Assembly: GCF_003945385.1 (NCBI RefSeq)
Contig: NZ_AP018920.1
Location: 4,712,001-4,776,000, forward strand
Direction of reading: 5' to 3'
DNA length: 64,000 nt
DNA from: Pseudonocardia autotrophica
GTDB taxonomy: Bacteria > Actinomycetota > Actinomycetes > Mycobacteriales > Pseudonocardiaceae
This document shows positions 42,510 to 51,857 of this stretch, piece by piece; the stretch's first letter is position 1; every line of letters starts with the position of its first letter. Position numbers and translations under genes: made by a program. Under the pieces are notes generated by a model. It was not told where the DNA came from and did not search any database. It was given only the letters and a program-made list of their open reading frames with translations.

Positions 42510-43369
42510 ACGACCGCTACGTGGTCCCCGCGGGGACCGCCCCCGGCGACGGCTACGAGCTGGTCGTCACCCCCGAGTCGGCCGGCTGGCAGCACTCCGG
42601 CCTGCGGATCCTGAACCTGCCGGCCGGCGGCAGCCACCTGGTCGACACGCGCGACGAGGAGATGCTCGTCATCCCGCTGTCCGGCTCGGCGACGGTCACC
42701 CTGGGCGAGGTGACGCACACCCTGCTCGGCCGCGAGAACGTGTTCGAGGGGCCGTCGGACTTCGCCTACCTGCCGGTGCGCTCCGCGGTCACGATCGCCT
42801 CCGCCGCCGGCGGCCGGTTCGCCCTGTGCGCGGCCCGCACCGACCGTGAGCTACCGTTCCGCTACCAGCCCGCCGCGGAGGTCCCGGTGGAGCTGCGCGG
42901 CGCCGGCCAGGCCTCCCGCCAGGTCCGCAACTTCGGCGCGGCGGGCGTGTTCGAGGCGGCGTCGGCGATCTGCGTCGAGGTGATCACGCCCGGCGGGAAC
43001 TGGTCCAGCTACCCGGCGCACAAGCACGACGAGGCCGGGCCGCACGAGTGCGAGCTCGAGGAGATCTACTACTTCGAGATCGCGCCGGGCCCCGACGGAC
43101 AGCCCGGGCTCGGGTTCCACCGGACGTCGTCGTCGCCGGGGCACGACATCGACGTGACCGTCGAGGTACACGACCGGGATACGGTGCTGGTGCCATGGGG
43201 CTGGCACGGACCGTGTGCGGCCGCTCCGGGGCACGACATGTACTACCTCAACGTGATGGCCGGTCCGGGCGACGAGCGCGCCTGGCTGATCACCGACCAC
43301 CCCGACCAGGCCTGGGTCCGCGACACGTGGGCCGACCAGGCGGTCGACTCCCGCCTCGGAGGACAGTGA
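42506..43369 (+). CDS. iolB: 5-deoxy-glucuronate isomerase
   Basis: A 287-residue bicupin of the KduI/IolB family. The N-terminal cupin is ~15-110. The C-terminal cupin has GGNWSSYPAHKHDE and ECELEEIYYFEI with the metal-binding His and Glu residues, then DTVLVPWGWHGPCAAAPGHDMYYLNVMAGP, the IolB signature ending. It isomerises 5-deoxy-glucuronate to 2-deoxy-5-keto-gluconate, the IolC substrate. ATG overlaps the previous gene by 4 bp; the stop shares a base with the iolD start. Confidence 0.95.
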   Translation: MNDRYVVPAGTAPGDGYELVVTPESAGWQHSGLRILNLPAGGSHLVDTRDEEMLVIPLSGSATVTLGEVTHTLLGRENVFEGPSDFAYLPVRSAVTIASAAGGRFALCAARTDRELPFRYQPAAEVPVELRGAGQASRQVRNFGAAGVFEAASAICVEVITPGGNWSSYPAHKHDEAGPHECELEEIYYFEIAPGPDGQPGLGFHRTSSSPGHDIDVTVEVHDRDTVLVPWGWHGPCAAAPGHDMYYLNVMAGPGDERAWLITDHPDQAWVRDTWADQAVDSRLGGQ

Positions 43370-45357
43370 TGACCGGAGCAGGGCCGTCCGGGACAGTGCC
43401 GTCCGGAGCAGGGCCGTCCGGAGCAGGGCCGTCCGGAGCAGGGCCCGGCACCGTCCGGCTGACGGTGGCCCAGGCGACCGTGCGCTTCCTCGCCGCCCAG
43501 TACAGCGAGCGCGACGGTGAGCGGCGCAGGCTGATCGAGGGCTGCTTCGGCATCTTCGGCCACGGCAACGTCGCGGGCATCGGGCAGGCCCTGTTGCAGG
43601 ACGAGCTGGAGTGGGCCGACGGATCGAACCGTCCCTCGCTGCCCTACGTGCTGGGCCGCAACGAGCAGGCCATGGTGCACACCGCGGTCGCCTACGCCCG
43701 GATGCGCGAGCGCCTGCAGACCTGGGCGGTCACGACCAGTGTCGGGCCGGGTGCGACGAACATGGTGACCGGCGCGGCGCTGGCCACGATCAACCGGCTG
43801 CCGGTACTGCTGCTGCCGGCGGACACCTTCGCCGACCGCTCGGCGTCGCCGCTGCTGCAGGAGCTGGAGCAGCCGTGGGCCGGCGACATGACGGTGAACG
43901 ACTGCTTCCGCCCGGTCTCCGCCTACTTCGACCGGATCTGGCGGCCCGAGCAGCTGCCCGCGGCGCTGCTGTCGGCGATGCGGGTACTGACCGATCCGGC
44001 CGCGACCGGCGCGGTGACGGTCTGCTTCCCGCAGGACGTCCAGGCGCAGGCACACGACTGGCCCGAGGAGCTGTTCGCCGAACGGACCTGGCACGTGGCC
44101 AGGCCGGTTCCCGAGTCGCGGGCCCTGGACCGGGCCGTCGACCTCGTGCGGAACGCGGAGCGCCCACTCGTCGTCGCCGGTGGGGGTGTGCACTACAGCG
44201 ACGCGACGGACGCGCTGGCGGCGTTCTGTGAGCAGACCGGTGTCCCGGTCGGCCAGACCCAGGCCGGCAAGGGCAGCCTGCTGCACGACCACCCGCAGTG
44301 TCTCGGCGCGATCGGCGCCACCGGCACGACCGCCGCGAACGCCGCCGCCCGGGACGCCGACGTCGTCATCGGGGTCGGTACCCGCTGGTCGGACTTCACG
44401 ACCGGCAGCCGCACGATCTTCCGGAACCCGGACGTACGGTTCGTCAACCTCAACGTCGCGCCGATCGACTCGGTGAAGCACTCCGGTGCCCCGATCGTCG
44501 CCGACGCACGGGAGACGCTGCAGGGGCTGACCGGGCTGCTGCGCGACTACCGGGTACCGGAGGAGTACCGGGCGGAGTACACCCGTGCCACCGCGGAGTG
44601 GACGTCACGGGTGGAGGCCGCCTTCGCCCCGTCCCGGCGCCGGGACGGCCTGCTCGGCCAGGGCGAGATCATCGGCCTGGTCAACGAGCTGTCGGCCCCG
44701 CGGGACGTCGTGGTGTGCGCGGCCGGCTCGATGCCCGGCGACCTGCACAAGCTGTGGCAGGTCCGGGAGGCGAAGGGCTACCACGTCGAGTACGGCTACA
44801 GCTGCATGGGCTACGAGGTCGCAGGCGGTCTCGGCGTCCGGCTGGCCTGCCCGGACCGCGACGTGTTCGTGCTGGTCGGCGACGGGTCGTACCTGATGAT
44901 GGCGACCGAGCTGGCGACCGCCGTCCAAGAAGGCATCAAGATCATCACGGTGCTGGTGCAGAACCACGGGTTCGCCTCGATCGGCGCCCTGTCGGAGTCC
45001 CTGGGCTCGCAGCGGTTCGGCACCCGGTACCGGTACCGGTCGGCGACGACCGGCCGCCTCGACGGCGACCGGCTCCCGATGGACCTGGCCGCGAACGCCG
45101 CGAGCTTCGGGGTGCGGGTCGTCCGCGCCTCGTCCGCGGAGGAGTTCGCCGACGCCATCCGGGCGGCGAAGGCGGCCGACGACAGCACGGTGATCCACGT
45201 CGAGACCGATCCGCTGTCCGGTTCCCCGGACTCGGAGGCCTGGTGGGACGTGCCGGTCGCCGAGGTCAGCGAGCTCGCGAGCACGCAGTCCGCGCGCAAG
45301 ACCTATGAGCAGAACAAGGCCGCCCAGCGCCCGTTCCTGCGACCCGACCACTCCTGA
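43369..45357 (+). CDS. iolD: 3D-trihydroxycyclohexane-1,2-dione acylhydrolase (ThDP enzyme)
   Basis: A 662-residue ThDP-dependent enzyme that opens the inositol-derived ring. N-terminal PYR domain (FGIFGHGNVAGIGQAL, GRNEQAMVHTAVAYAR with the catalytic Glu), central domain, and C-terminal PP domain (EYGYSCMGYEVAGGLGVRLA, then the ThDP/Mg site GDGSYLMMATEL...NHGF). The first ~25 residues are unusual: PSGAG repeats encoded by four 15-bp tandem units. ATG 43369 overlaps the iolB stop. An internal start after the repeats cannot be excluded. Confidence 0.94.
   Translation: MTGAGPSGTVPSGAGPSGAGPSGAGPGTVRLTVAQATVRFLAAQYSERDGERRRLIEGCFGIFGHGNVAGIGQALLQDELEWADGSNRPSLPYVLGRNEQAMVHTAVAYARMRERLQTWAVTTSVGPGATNMVTGAALATINRLPVLLLPADTFADRSASPLLQELEQPWAGDMTVNDCFRPVSAYFDRIWRPEQLPAALLSAMRVLTDPAATGAVTVCFPQDVQAQAHDWPEELFAERTWHVARPVPESRALDRAVDLVRNAERPLVVAGGGVHYSDATDALAAFCEQTGVPVGQTQAGKGSLLHDHPQCLGAIGATGTTAANAAARDADVVIGVGTRWSDFTTGSRTIFRNPDVRFVNLNVAPIDSVKHSGAPIVADARETLQGLTGLLRDYRVPEEYRAEYTRATAEWTSRVEAAFAPSRRRDGLLGQGEIIGLVNELSAPRDVVVCAAGSMPGDLHKLWQVREAKGYHVEYGYSCMGYEVAGGLGVRLACPDRDVFVLVGDGSYLMMATELATAVQEGIKIITVLVQNHGFASIGALSESLGSQRFGTRYRYRSATTGRLDGDRLPMDLAANAASFGVRVVRASSAEEFADAIRAAKAADDSTVIHVETDPLSGSPDSEAWWDVPVAEVSELASTQSARKTYEQNKAAQRPFLRPDHS
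43381..43440 (+). repeat. Four tandem 15-bp repeats at the iolD 5' end
   Basis: Unit GGGCCGTCCGGAGCA, with the last two copies exact and the first two one to two bases different. It encodes GPSGA repeats directly after the iolD start codon. Confidence 0.85.
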
Positions 45358-45366
45358 AAGGCGATC

Positions 45367-46881
45367 ATGACGAGCACGATCGACAGCCCTGACACGAGGG
45401 TGCTGCACCACTGGGTCGGCGGGAAGCCCCTGGAGGGTGTCTCGGGCCGGTTCTCCGACGTGACGGACCCGGCGACGGGCGCGGTGACCGGCTACCTGCC
45501 GCTGGCCTCCGAGGAGGAGACGGCGGTCGCGGTCGCAGCGGCCGCGGCGGCCTTCCCGGCCTGGCGTGACACCAGCCTGACCCGCCGCACGCAGATCCTG
45601 TTCCGCTTCCGCGAGCTGCTCAACGAACGCGCCCCCGAGCTGGCCGCGCTGATCACCGCCGAGCACGGCAAGGTCCTCTCCGACGCCGCCGGTGAGGTCG
45701 CCCGCGGCCAGGAGGTCGTGGAGTTCGCCTGCGGGATGCCGCACCTGCTCAAGGGTTCGGCGACCGAGAACGCCTCCACCGGTGTCGATGTGCACTCCGT
45801 GCGCCAGCCGCTGGGCGTCGTCGGGATCATCAGCCCGTTCAACTTCCCGGCCATGGTCCCGATGTGGTTCTTCCCGGTCGCGATCGCCGCGGGCAACACC
45901 GTGGTGCTCAAGCCGTCGGAGAAGGTCCCCTCGGCCGCGCTGTGGATCGCCGAGCTGTGGTCCGAGGCCGGCCTGCCCGACGGAGTGTTCAACGTGGTCA
46001 ACGGCGACAAGACCGCCGTCGACGCACTCCTGACCAGCCCCGACGTCAAGGCGATCAGCTTCGTCGGCTCCACCCCGATCGCCCGCTACATCTACGAGAC
46101 CGGCACCGCACACGGCAAGCGGGTGCAGGCACTCGGCGGCGCCAAGAACCACATGGTCGTGCTGCCCGACGCCGATCTCGATCTGGCCGCCGACCAGGCC
46201 GTCAACGCCGGATACGGCTCCGCCGGCGAGCGCTGCATGGCGATCTCCGCGCTCGTCACCGTCGGCGACATCGCCGACACCCTCGTCGCCAAGATCGCCG
46301 AGCGCACCCGGGTACTGCGCACCGGCGACGGTCGCCGCTCCAGCGACATGGGCCCGCTGGTCACCCGCGCCGCCCAGGAGCGCGTCACCGGCTACGTCGA
46401 CGCGGGCGAGGCCGCCGGCGCCACCGTCGTCATCGACGGCCGCACCGGCGGCTTCGACGCCGACGGCGACGGCTTCTTCGTCGGCCCCACGCTGCTCGAC
46501 AACGTCACCACCGAGATGTCGGTCTACACCGACGAGATCTTCGGCCCGGTGCTGTCCGTGCTGCGCGTCGGCACCTACCCCGAGGCCGTCGAGCTGATCA
46601 ACAGCAACCCGTACGGCAACGGCACCGCGCTGTTCACCCAGAACGGCGCCGCGGCCCGCCGGTTCCAGAACGAGGTCGAGGTCGGCATGATCGGCATCAA
46701 CGTGCCGGTCCCGGTGCCGATGGCCTACTACAGCTTCGGCGGCTGGAAGAACTCGCTGTTCGGCGACACGCACGCGCACGGCACCGAGGGTGTGCACTTC
46801 TACACCCGCGCCAAGGTCGTCACCACCCGGTGGCCGCACACCGCCACCGGCGTCGACCTGGGGTTCCCCACCAACAGCTGA
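45367..46881 (+). CDS. iolA: (Methyl)malonate-semialdehyde dehydrogenase, CoA-acylating
   Basis: A 504-residue aldehyde dehydrogenase of the MmsA/IolA group. GVVGIISPFNFPAMVPMWFFPVAIAAGNTVVLKPSEKVP (~150-190), FVGSTPIARYIYE, and catalytic Cys in GSAGERCMAIS (~C290) are present. C-terminal SFGGWKNSLFGDTHAHGTEGVHFYTRAKVVTTRWP is the MmsA-type ending. It converts malonate semialdehyde to acetyl-CoA and CO2, the last pathway step. It starts 9 bp after iolD. A 9-bp-stem hairpin lies 26 bp after its stop. Confidence 0.95.
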   Translation: MTSTIDSPDTRVLHHWVGGKPLEGVSGRFSDVTDPATGAVTGYLPLASEEETAVAVAAAAAAFPAWRDTSLTRRTQILFRFRELLNERAPELAALITAEHGKVLSDAAGEVARGQEVVEFACGMPHLLKGSATENASTGVDVHSVRQPLGVVGIISPFNFPAMVPMWFFPVAIAAGNTVVLKPSEKVPSAALWIAELWSEAGLPDGVFNVVNGDKTAVDALLTSPDVKAISFVGSTPIARYIYETGTAHGKRVQALGGAKNHMVVLPDADLDLAADQAVNAGYGSAGERCMAISALVTVGDIADTLVAKIAERTRVLRTGDGRRSSDMGPLVTRAAQERVTGYVDAGEAAGATVVIDGRTGGFDADGDGFFVGPTLLDNVTTEMSVYTDEIFGPVLSVLRVGTYPEAVELINSNPYGNGTALFTQNGAAARRFQNEVEVGMIGINVPVPVPMAYYSFGGWKNSLFGDTHAHGTEGVHFYTRAKVVTTRWPHTATGVDLGFPTNS

Positions 46882-46907
46882 TCCGGCTCCGGGTCGTACC
46901 CGCCCGA

Positions 46908-46948
46908 CCGGGCACCGATCGGACCCCATCGGTTCGGCGGGTGCCCGG
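46908..46948 (+). terminator. Possible terminator after iolA
   Basis: CCGGGCACC ... GGTGCCCGG (9 bp, perfect) encloses a second small stem CCGAT ... ATCGG. No T-tract follows. Confidence 0.5.
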
Positions 46949-46953
46949 CCGGG

Positions 46954-47112
46954 CGGCTCGGCGTGCACGGCAACGCGAACGTGCTGACCGGTGACCGGGG
47001 CACGTCCGCGCTCGCGCAGGGACCCAGCGCGCACAGCTGCCCGGTCGAGATCGAGGCGGTGACCGCCGAGGTGCCGCCGGTCACCGTGTCCGGGCCGCTG
47101 GCGAACGCCTGA
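46954..47112 (+). pseudogene. Coding-like remnant after iolA, family not recognised
   Basis: In the same phase as iolA, after its stop, an open frame runs to a TGA at 47110-47112. From 46954 onward nearly every codon ends in G or C and the product reads like real protein (GVHGNANVLTGDRGTSALAQ, then [19 protein letters not shown]). There is no ribosome site; the only start is GTG 46963. It is probably the 3' end of a deleted gene. The rest of 46882-47222 holds the hairpin and a -10-like TACCGT at 47211. Confidence 0.35.
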
Positions 47113-47222
47113 TCGGCTGTTGCCCAGCGCACATCCGTCGATCGGGTGACCGGAAGGTGTCCGGACGTTTGCCGAGGTAGGGGGGTCGCCGGAGGCTTCG
47201 TTGCCTCACGTACCGTGCCGGG

Positions 47223-48086
<864 letters not shown>

Positions 48087-48107
48087 CACCTCACCTGCAC
48101 CACGGAT

Positions 48108-48137
48108 CCGCCCGGCCACCGCACGGTGGCCGGGCGG
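48108..48137 (+). terminator. Terminator after the Ser/Gly-repeat gene
   Basis: Perfect 13-bp stem CCGCCCGGCCACC / GGTGGCCGGGCGG with a GCAC loop, 22 bp after the stop codon. Confidence 0.75.
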
Positions 48138-48141
48138 ACCT

Positions 48142-48214
48142 GTTCATGATCCCTGTTTCGGGAGTGCTGGTGCCGGTTCGAGCACGTTGCACTCCCGAAA
48201 CAGGGATCATGAAC
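48142..48214. repeat. 26-bp perfect inverted repeat
   Basis: Arms 48142-48167 and 48189-48214 are exact reverse complements; each contains ATGATCCCTGTTTCGGGAGT or its complement. The 21-base spacer shows no stem I could find. The right arm carries the MFS gene stop codon. It lies 5 bp beyond another hairpin. The length and AT content suggest a dispersed palindromic element rather than an ordinary terminator. Confidence 0.8.
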
Positions 48215-49424
48215 GCCCCGGGAGCGTGTACTCCCGCAGCGCACGGTTGCGCAGCGCCACCCATCCGACGACGGCGGTCGCCGCCAGTCCCCCGCTGACC
48301 AGGGCGAACGGTCCCGAGACCAGTGCGGCCACCAGCCCGCCGCGCAGGTTCCCCAGCTCCGGCCCGGCGATACCGACGACGATCTCGGCCGAGGACACGC
48401 GCCCCCGGTACACGTCCGGCGTCTCCATCTGGACGAGCGCGCCGCGCACCATCACCGACGCCGAGTCCGCTGCACCCGCGACGACCAGACAGGCCAGCGC
48501 AGCCCACAACGACCCGGCCGTCCCGAACCCGGCGACCGCGAGACCCCAGGTGCCCGCGGCGACCAGCTGGACCACCCCGGCCCGCCGGATGCGGGTGAGG
48601 GCCCCGGAGAACAGCCCCACGATCAGCCCGCCGACCGCGAGCGCGCTGAGGAACGCTCCGAGCACACGCGGGTCACCGCCGTACCTCAGCTCGTTGACCA
48701 GCGGAAACAGTGAGACCGGGAAAGCCAGCAGGCAGGCGGCGAGATCGGTTGCGAACGAGCCGCGCAGGGTCCGTCGGCGCAGCAGGAACGCCCACCCGCC
48801 GGCCGGGGCCCGCCCGGTGCCGGCGTCACCGACGGGCAGGGCCGGGAGCCACGTCGTCGCCAGCAGCGCGATCGCCGTCATCGCGACCAGCAGCCCGTAC
48901 CCGGCGGCGGGCGACCAGATCGCGATCAACGCCCCGGCGGCGGCCGGCCCGGCCAGCATCGAGACCTGGAACGAGACCACCGTCAAGGCGATCCCGGCGG
49001 GCACCTGCGCGGTGGGGAGCAGCCGGACCGGCAGTGTCCGCCGGGCGCCCGCGCCCAGCCCCGTCCCGGCCGCGAGCAGGGCGACCAGCCCGAACAGCAG
49101 TGCGACCGAGGCGACACCGGACACCATCTGGGCGACCAGCGCGAACGCCACGAACAGCTGCACCGCGGACGCGAGCCGGATCAGTACCCGCCGGTCGACC
49201 GCGTCGGCCAGCACACCGCCCACCGGCCCCACCAGGATCATCGGCACCGCGGTGGCCACCCCGAGCGCACCGGTCCACAGCGGGCTCCGGGTCAGGTCCC
49301 AGGTCTGCTGCAGCACCGCCACCGTGGCGGCCTGGTGACCGAAGCCGTGCGCGGTGCCGCCGATCCAGGCGGCGCGGAAGGCCGGCGTGCGCAGCGGCTC
49401 GAGATCGATCAGCCCGGTCCGCAT
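48207..49424 (-). CDS. MFS transporter (drug-efflux-like)
   Basis: A 405-residue major facilitator with about twelve helices, of the MFS_3/enterobactin-exporter-like type. The helix 2-3 loop reads GGVLADAVDRRVLIRLAS (the family motif A position, G-x-x-x-D-(R/K)-x-G-R-(R/K)), helix 5 area LTVVSFQVSMLAGPAAAGALI. The MarR gene precedes it with a TGATG junction, so it is probably derepressed by the MarR ligand and exports it. Its stop lies in the right arm of a 26-bp inverted repeat. Confidence 0.87.
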   Translation of the reverse strand: MRTGLIDLEPLRTPAFRAAWIGGTAHGFGHQAATVAVLQQTWDLTRSPLWTGALGVATAVPMILVGPVGGVLADAVDRRVLIRLASAVQLFVAFALVAQMVSGVASVALLFGLVALLAAGTGLGAGARRTLPVRLLPTAQVPAGIALTVVSFQVSMLAGPAAAGALIAIWSPAAGYGLLVAMTAIALLATTWLPALPVGDAGTGRAPAGGWAFLLRRRTLRGSFATDLAACLLAFPVSLFPLVNELRYGGDPRVLGAFLSALAVGGLIVGLFSGALTRIRRAGVVQLVAAGTWGLAVAGFGTAGSLWAALACLVVAGAADSASVMVRGALVQMETPDVYRGRVSSAEIVVGIAGPELGNLRGGLVAALVSGPFALVSGGLAATAVVGWVALRNRALREYTLPGRS

Positions 49425-49927
49425 CAGGTGTCCGGCGGGGGTCTCAGCCCGCCGAGCCGGTCACCGATCCGGTCCTGCATGCCGCGTCGGCGCAGTGCGG
49501 CGCGCATCGCCTCCACCATGGCGCCGATCGAGGTGGGCAGGCACTCGTCGTCCAGGTCGGCGACGGCGGCCTCGGTCGCCCGCCACTCCGCCTCCAGGAA
49601 CGGCACGAGCGCCTGCCCGCGCTCGGTGAGCGCGATCCGGCGGGTCCTCGCGTCCGGACCCGGTTCGGAGGTCACGAGTCCCTCGCGTCGCATGCCCGCC
49701 AGGGTCTGACTGACCGCCGAGTGCGTGTGGCCGATCGACTCGGCCAGCTCCCGGATGGTCAACGGTCCGGTGTGCGCGAGCCGGATCAATGGATAGGCGT
49801 AGCGGGGGCGCACCCCGTGCAGCCCGCGCGTCTCGTAGACCTGCGCGATCTCGGCCTCCAGATCGGCGACGAGCGCGCGCATCGGCGCCAGCCGGTCCGG
49901 TGTACGGGTCGGGTCCTTCGATGTCAC
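49424..49927 (-). CDS. MarR-family regulator
   Basis: A 167-residue winged-helix regulator. The HTH is LTIRELAESIGHTHSAVSQTLAGMRREGLVTSEPGPDARTRRIALTERG, with the basic wing residues of MarR. It overlaps the MFS start by one base. Three 14-bp direct repeats and an inverted repeat cover its promoter, so autoregulation is likely. Confidence 0.9.
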   Translation of the reverse strand: MTSKDPTRTPDRLAPMRALVADLEAEIAQVYETRGLHGVRPRYAYPLIRLAHTGPLTIRELAESIGHTHSAVSQTLAGMRREGLVTSEPGPDARTRRIALTERGQALVPFLEAEWRATEAAVADLDDECLPTSIGAMVEAMRAALRRRGMQDRIGDRLGGLRPPPDT

Positions 49928-49969
49928 AGCGCTAACATAACAGCACTAACATAATAGCGCTGTCAGAAT
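49926..49969 (-). promoter_or_regulatory. MarR operator candidate with 14-bp periodicity
   Basis: Three direct repeats AGCGCTAACATAAC, AGCACTAACATAAT and AGCGCTGTCAGAAT start at 49928, 49942 and 49956. ACAGCGCTA (49926-49934) and TAGCGCTGT (49955-49963) form a perfect 9-bp inverted repeat at their edges. All lie immediately upstream of the MarR start. Confidence 0.65.
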
Positions 49970-50157
49970 TTTCACCGAGGGATCGCCCAGACCTCCGCAG
50001 GGATGCCTCGACCAGGAGTCGCGTCATCACCCCCGCGACCCACACGCCCGCACTTCCGCTCGCGCCCGACCGCCGGACGGCGCGGGTGGCGTCTCGGCTC
50101 GCAATCGCTATATATCTTTGTTATGTTGCAGTAGTCAGTCGATATAGGAGAGGTTTC

Positions 50158-50913
50158 ATGACCGCGCACACCCTGCAGAACAAGAACGTGCTGGTCGCCG
50201 CCGGTGGGAAGAACCTCGGGGGGCTGATCAGCCGCCAGGCCGCGGAGGCCGGGGCGAACGTGGCGATCCACTACAACTCCGAGTCCTCCCGGGGCGAAGC
50301 CGAGGACACGCTGAAAGCCGTCGAGGCTGCCGGCCGAACGAGCGTGGTGCTGAGCGGTGACCTCACGGTCCCGGCGAACGTCGAGCGGCTCTTCGCCGAC
50401 GCCGAGGCCGCTCTCGGGCAGATCGACGTCGCGGTCAACACGGTCGGCAAGGTGCTCCGCAAGCCGATCGCGGAGACCACCGAGGCCGAGTACGACTCGA
50501 TGTTCGACATCAACTCGAAGGCCGCGTACTTCTTCATCAAGGAGGCCGGCCTGCGCCTCGCCGACGGCGGCAAGGTGATCACCATCGTGACGTCGCTGCT
50601 GGCGGCGTTCACCGACGGCTACTCGACCTACGCGGGCGGCAAGTCGCCGGTGGAACACTTCACCCGGGCCGCGGCGAAGGAGTTCGCCGACCGCGGCATC
50701 TCGGTGACCGCAATCGGGCCGGGCCCGATGGACACGCCGTTCTTCTACCCGCAGGAGACCCCGGAGCGGGTCGAGTTCCACAAGTCGATGGCGATGGGCA
50801 ACCAGCTCACCCGGATCGAGGACATCGCTCCGATCGTACGGTTCCTCGCCACCGACGGCTGGTGGATCACCGGCCAGACCATCTTCGCCAACGGCGGGTA
50901 CACCACCCGCTGA
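50158..50913 (+). CDS. SDR-family oxidoreductase
   Basis: A 251-residue short-chain dehydrogenase. The cofactor loop is degenerate (VAAGGKNLGG in place of TGxxxGIG). It has NTVG for NNAG, the active-site VTSLLAAFTDGYSTYAGGK with YxxxK, and PGPMDTPFF. The altered glycine motif resembles the 3-oxoacyl-reductase-like SDRs that keep activity, so function is plausible but substrate unknown. ATAGGAGAGG precedes ATG 50158. The ~60 bp upstream is unusually AT-rich and holds GTTATGTT (50120-50127), the complement of the AACATAAC core in the MarR repeats. Confidence 0.87.
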   Translation: MTAHTLQNKNVLVAAGGKNLGGLISRQAAEAGANVAIHYNSESSRGEAEDTLKAVEAAGRTSVVLSGDLTVPANVERLFADAEAALGQIDVAVNTVGKVLRKPIAETTEAEYDSMFDINSKAAYFFIKEAGLRLADGGKVITIVTSLLAAFTDGYSTYAGGKSPVEHFTRAAAKEFADRGISVTAIGPGPMDTPFFYPQETPERVEFHKSMAMGNQLTRIEDIAPIVRFLATDGWWITGQTIFANGGYTTR

Positions 50914-50917
50914 GTCG

Positions 50918-50992
50918 ATGGCGGGGTACAGCAGCTTCGAGTTCCGGGTCGACGGCGCGCGGATCGAGTCGATGACGATCCGGGAGGGCTGA
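50918..50992 (+). other. 24-codon open frame, possible remnant
   Basis: ATG 50918 to TGA 50990-50992 encodes MAGYSSFEFRVDGARIESM and five more residues. It starts five bases after the SDR stop and has no ribosome site of its own. It could be a short coupled peptide or the tail of a lost gene. Confidence 0.2.
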
Positions 50993-51079
50993 GGGGTGGC
51001 CGGGTGCGCGGGCCACGGTCCGCGTGCCCGGCCGCTCGGCGGCAGCGGGCGGACACCGGGGTCCACGTACAGTGACCGG

Positions 51080-51814
51080 GTGGTTGATGGGCGTGCCGGA
51101 AACACCCGGGACCGGCTTCTACGGGCCGCCGCAGATCTCATCGCAGCCGCCCCCGGCGAGCCGGTTCCGCTGCGGGCGATCTGTGACGCCGCCGGGGTCC
51201 GGCTGCCGACCCTCTACCACTTCTTCGGCAACAAGGAGGGCCTGCTCGACGCCGTCGTCGAGCACGGTTTCGAGCAGTACCTGGCACTGAAGGAAGCCGG
51301 CGAGTCGACCGGGGACCCGATCCGGGACATCTCCCACGGGTGGGACGCGCACGTCGCGTTCGGCCTGGCCAACCCCGGTTTCTACGCGCTCATGTACGGC
51401 CAGGTGACGCCCGGCAGGCGTCCGGCGGCGCAGGATCGGACCAACCGGATCCTGCTCGGCCTGACTCGTGAGGCGCAGCGGCGCGGACGGCTCGTCACGA
51501 GCCCGGAGCGGGCGGCCGGGCACGTGCTGGCCGCGAACGTGGGGGTCACGCTGCACCAGATCACCGGTTCCCCCGATCCGGAGCTCTCCGCGGACGCGCG
51601 CGAGGCGACCCTGGAGGCGATCACCGGTGGCCGGCCCGGGCGCCGGGCGGACGCGGAGCGGTCACCGGCCGAGGCGGCCGCCGCCCTGCTCGCCGGTCTG
51701 CCGGACGACAACCAGGCACTGGACGCGCCGGAGACGGTGCTGCTGAAGAAGTGGCTGGCCGCCGTCGTCCGGGACGGGACGGGGCCTGCCGGGGATCCGA
51801 ACGATCCGGACTGA
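51080..51814 (+). CDS. TetR-family regulator
   Basis: A 244-residue regulator. The HTH is DRLLRAAADLIAAAPGEPVPLRAICDAAGVRLPTLYHFFGNKEGLLDAVVEHGF. The C-terminal domain is of the TetR_C_33/WHG-like type (WDAHVAFGLANPGFYALMYGQVTPG). GTG 51080 has no Shine-Dalgarno, but a -10-like TACAGT (51068-51073) lies six bases before it, so the message is probably leaderless. The target is unknown; the SDR gene on the same strand is a candidate. Confidence 0.87.
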   Translation: MVDGRAGNTRDRLLRAAADLIAAAPGEPVPLRAICDAAGVRLPTLYHFFGNKEGLLDAVVEHGFEQYLALKEAGESTGDPIRDISHGWDAHVAFGLANPGFYALMYGQVTPGRRPAAQDRTNRILLGLTREAQRRGRLVTSPERAAGHVLAANVGVTLHQITGSPDPELSADAREATLEAITGGRPGRRADAERSPAEAAAALLAGLPDDNQALDAPETVLLKKWLAAVVRDGTGPAGDPNDPD

Positions 51815-51857
51815 CTATGCCAACACCTGACTACCGATCGGGACCCGGGCGGTCGGT

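Noticed and set aside
44605..47034. 809-residue minus-strand frame over iolD and iolA
   Set aside because: Antisense of two well-recognised enzymes; composition is typical of a high-GC shadow frame.
50139..50160. Possible riboswitch in the AT-rich SDR leader
   Set aside because: The leader is short and shows no stable stem; it looks like a promoter region with a ribosome site.
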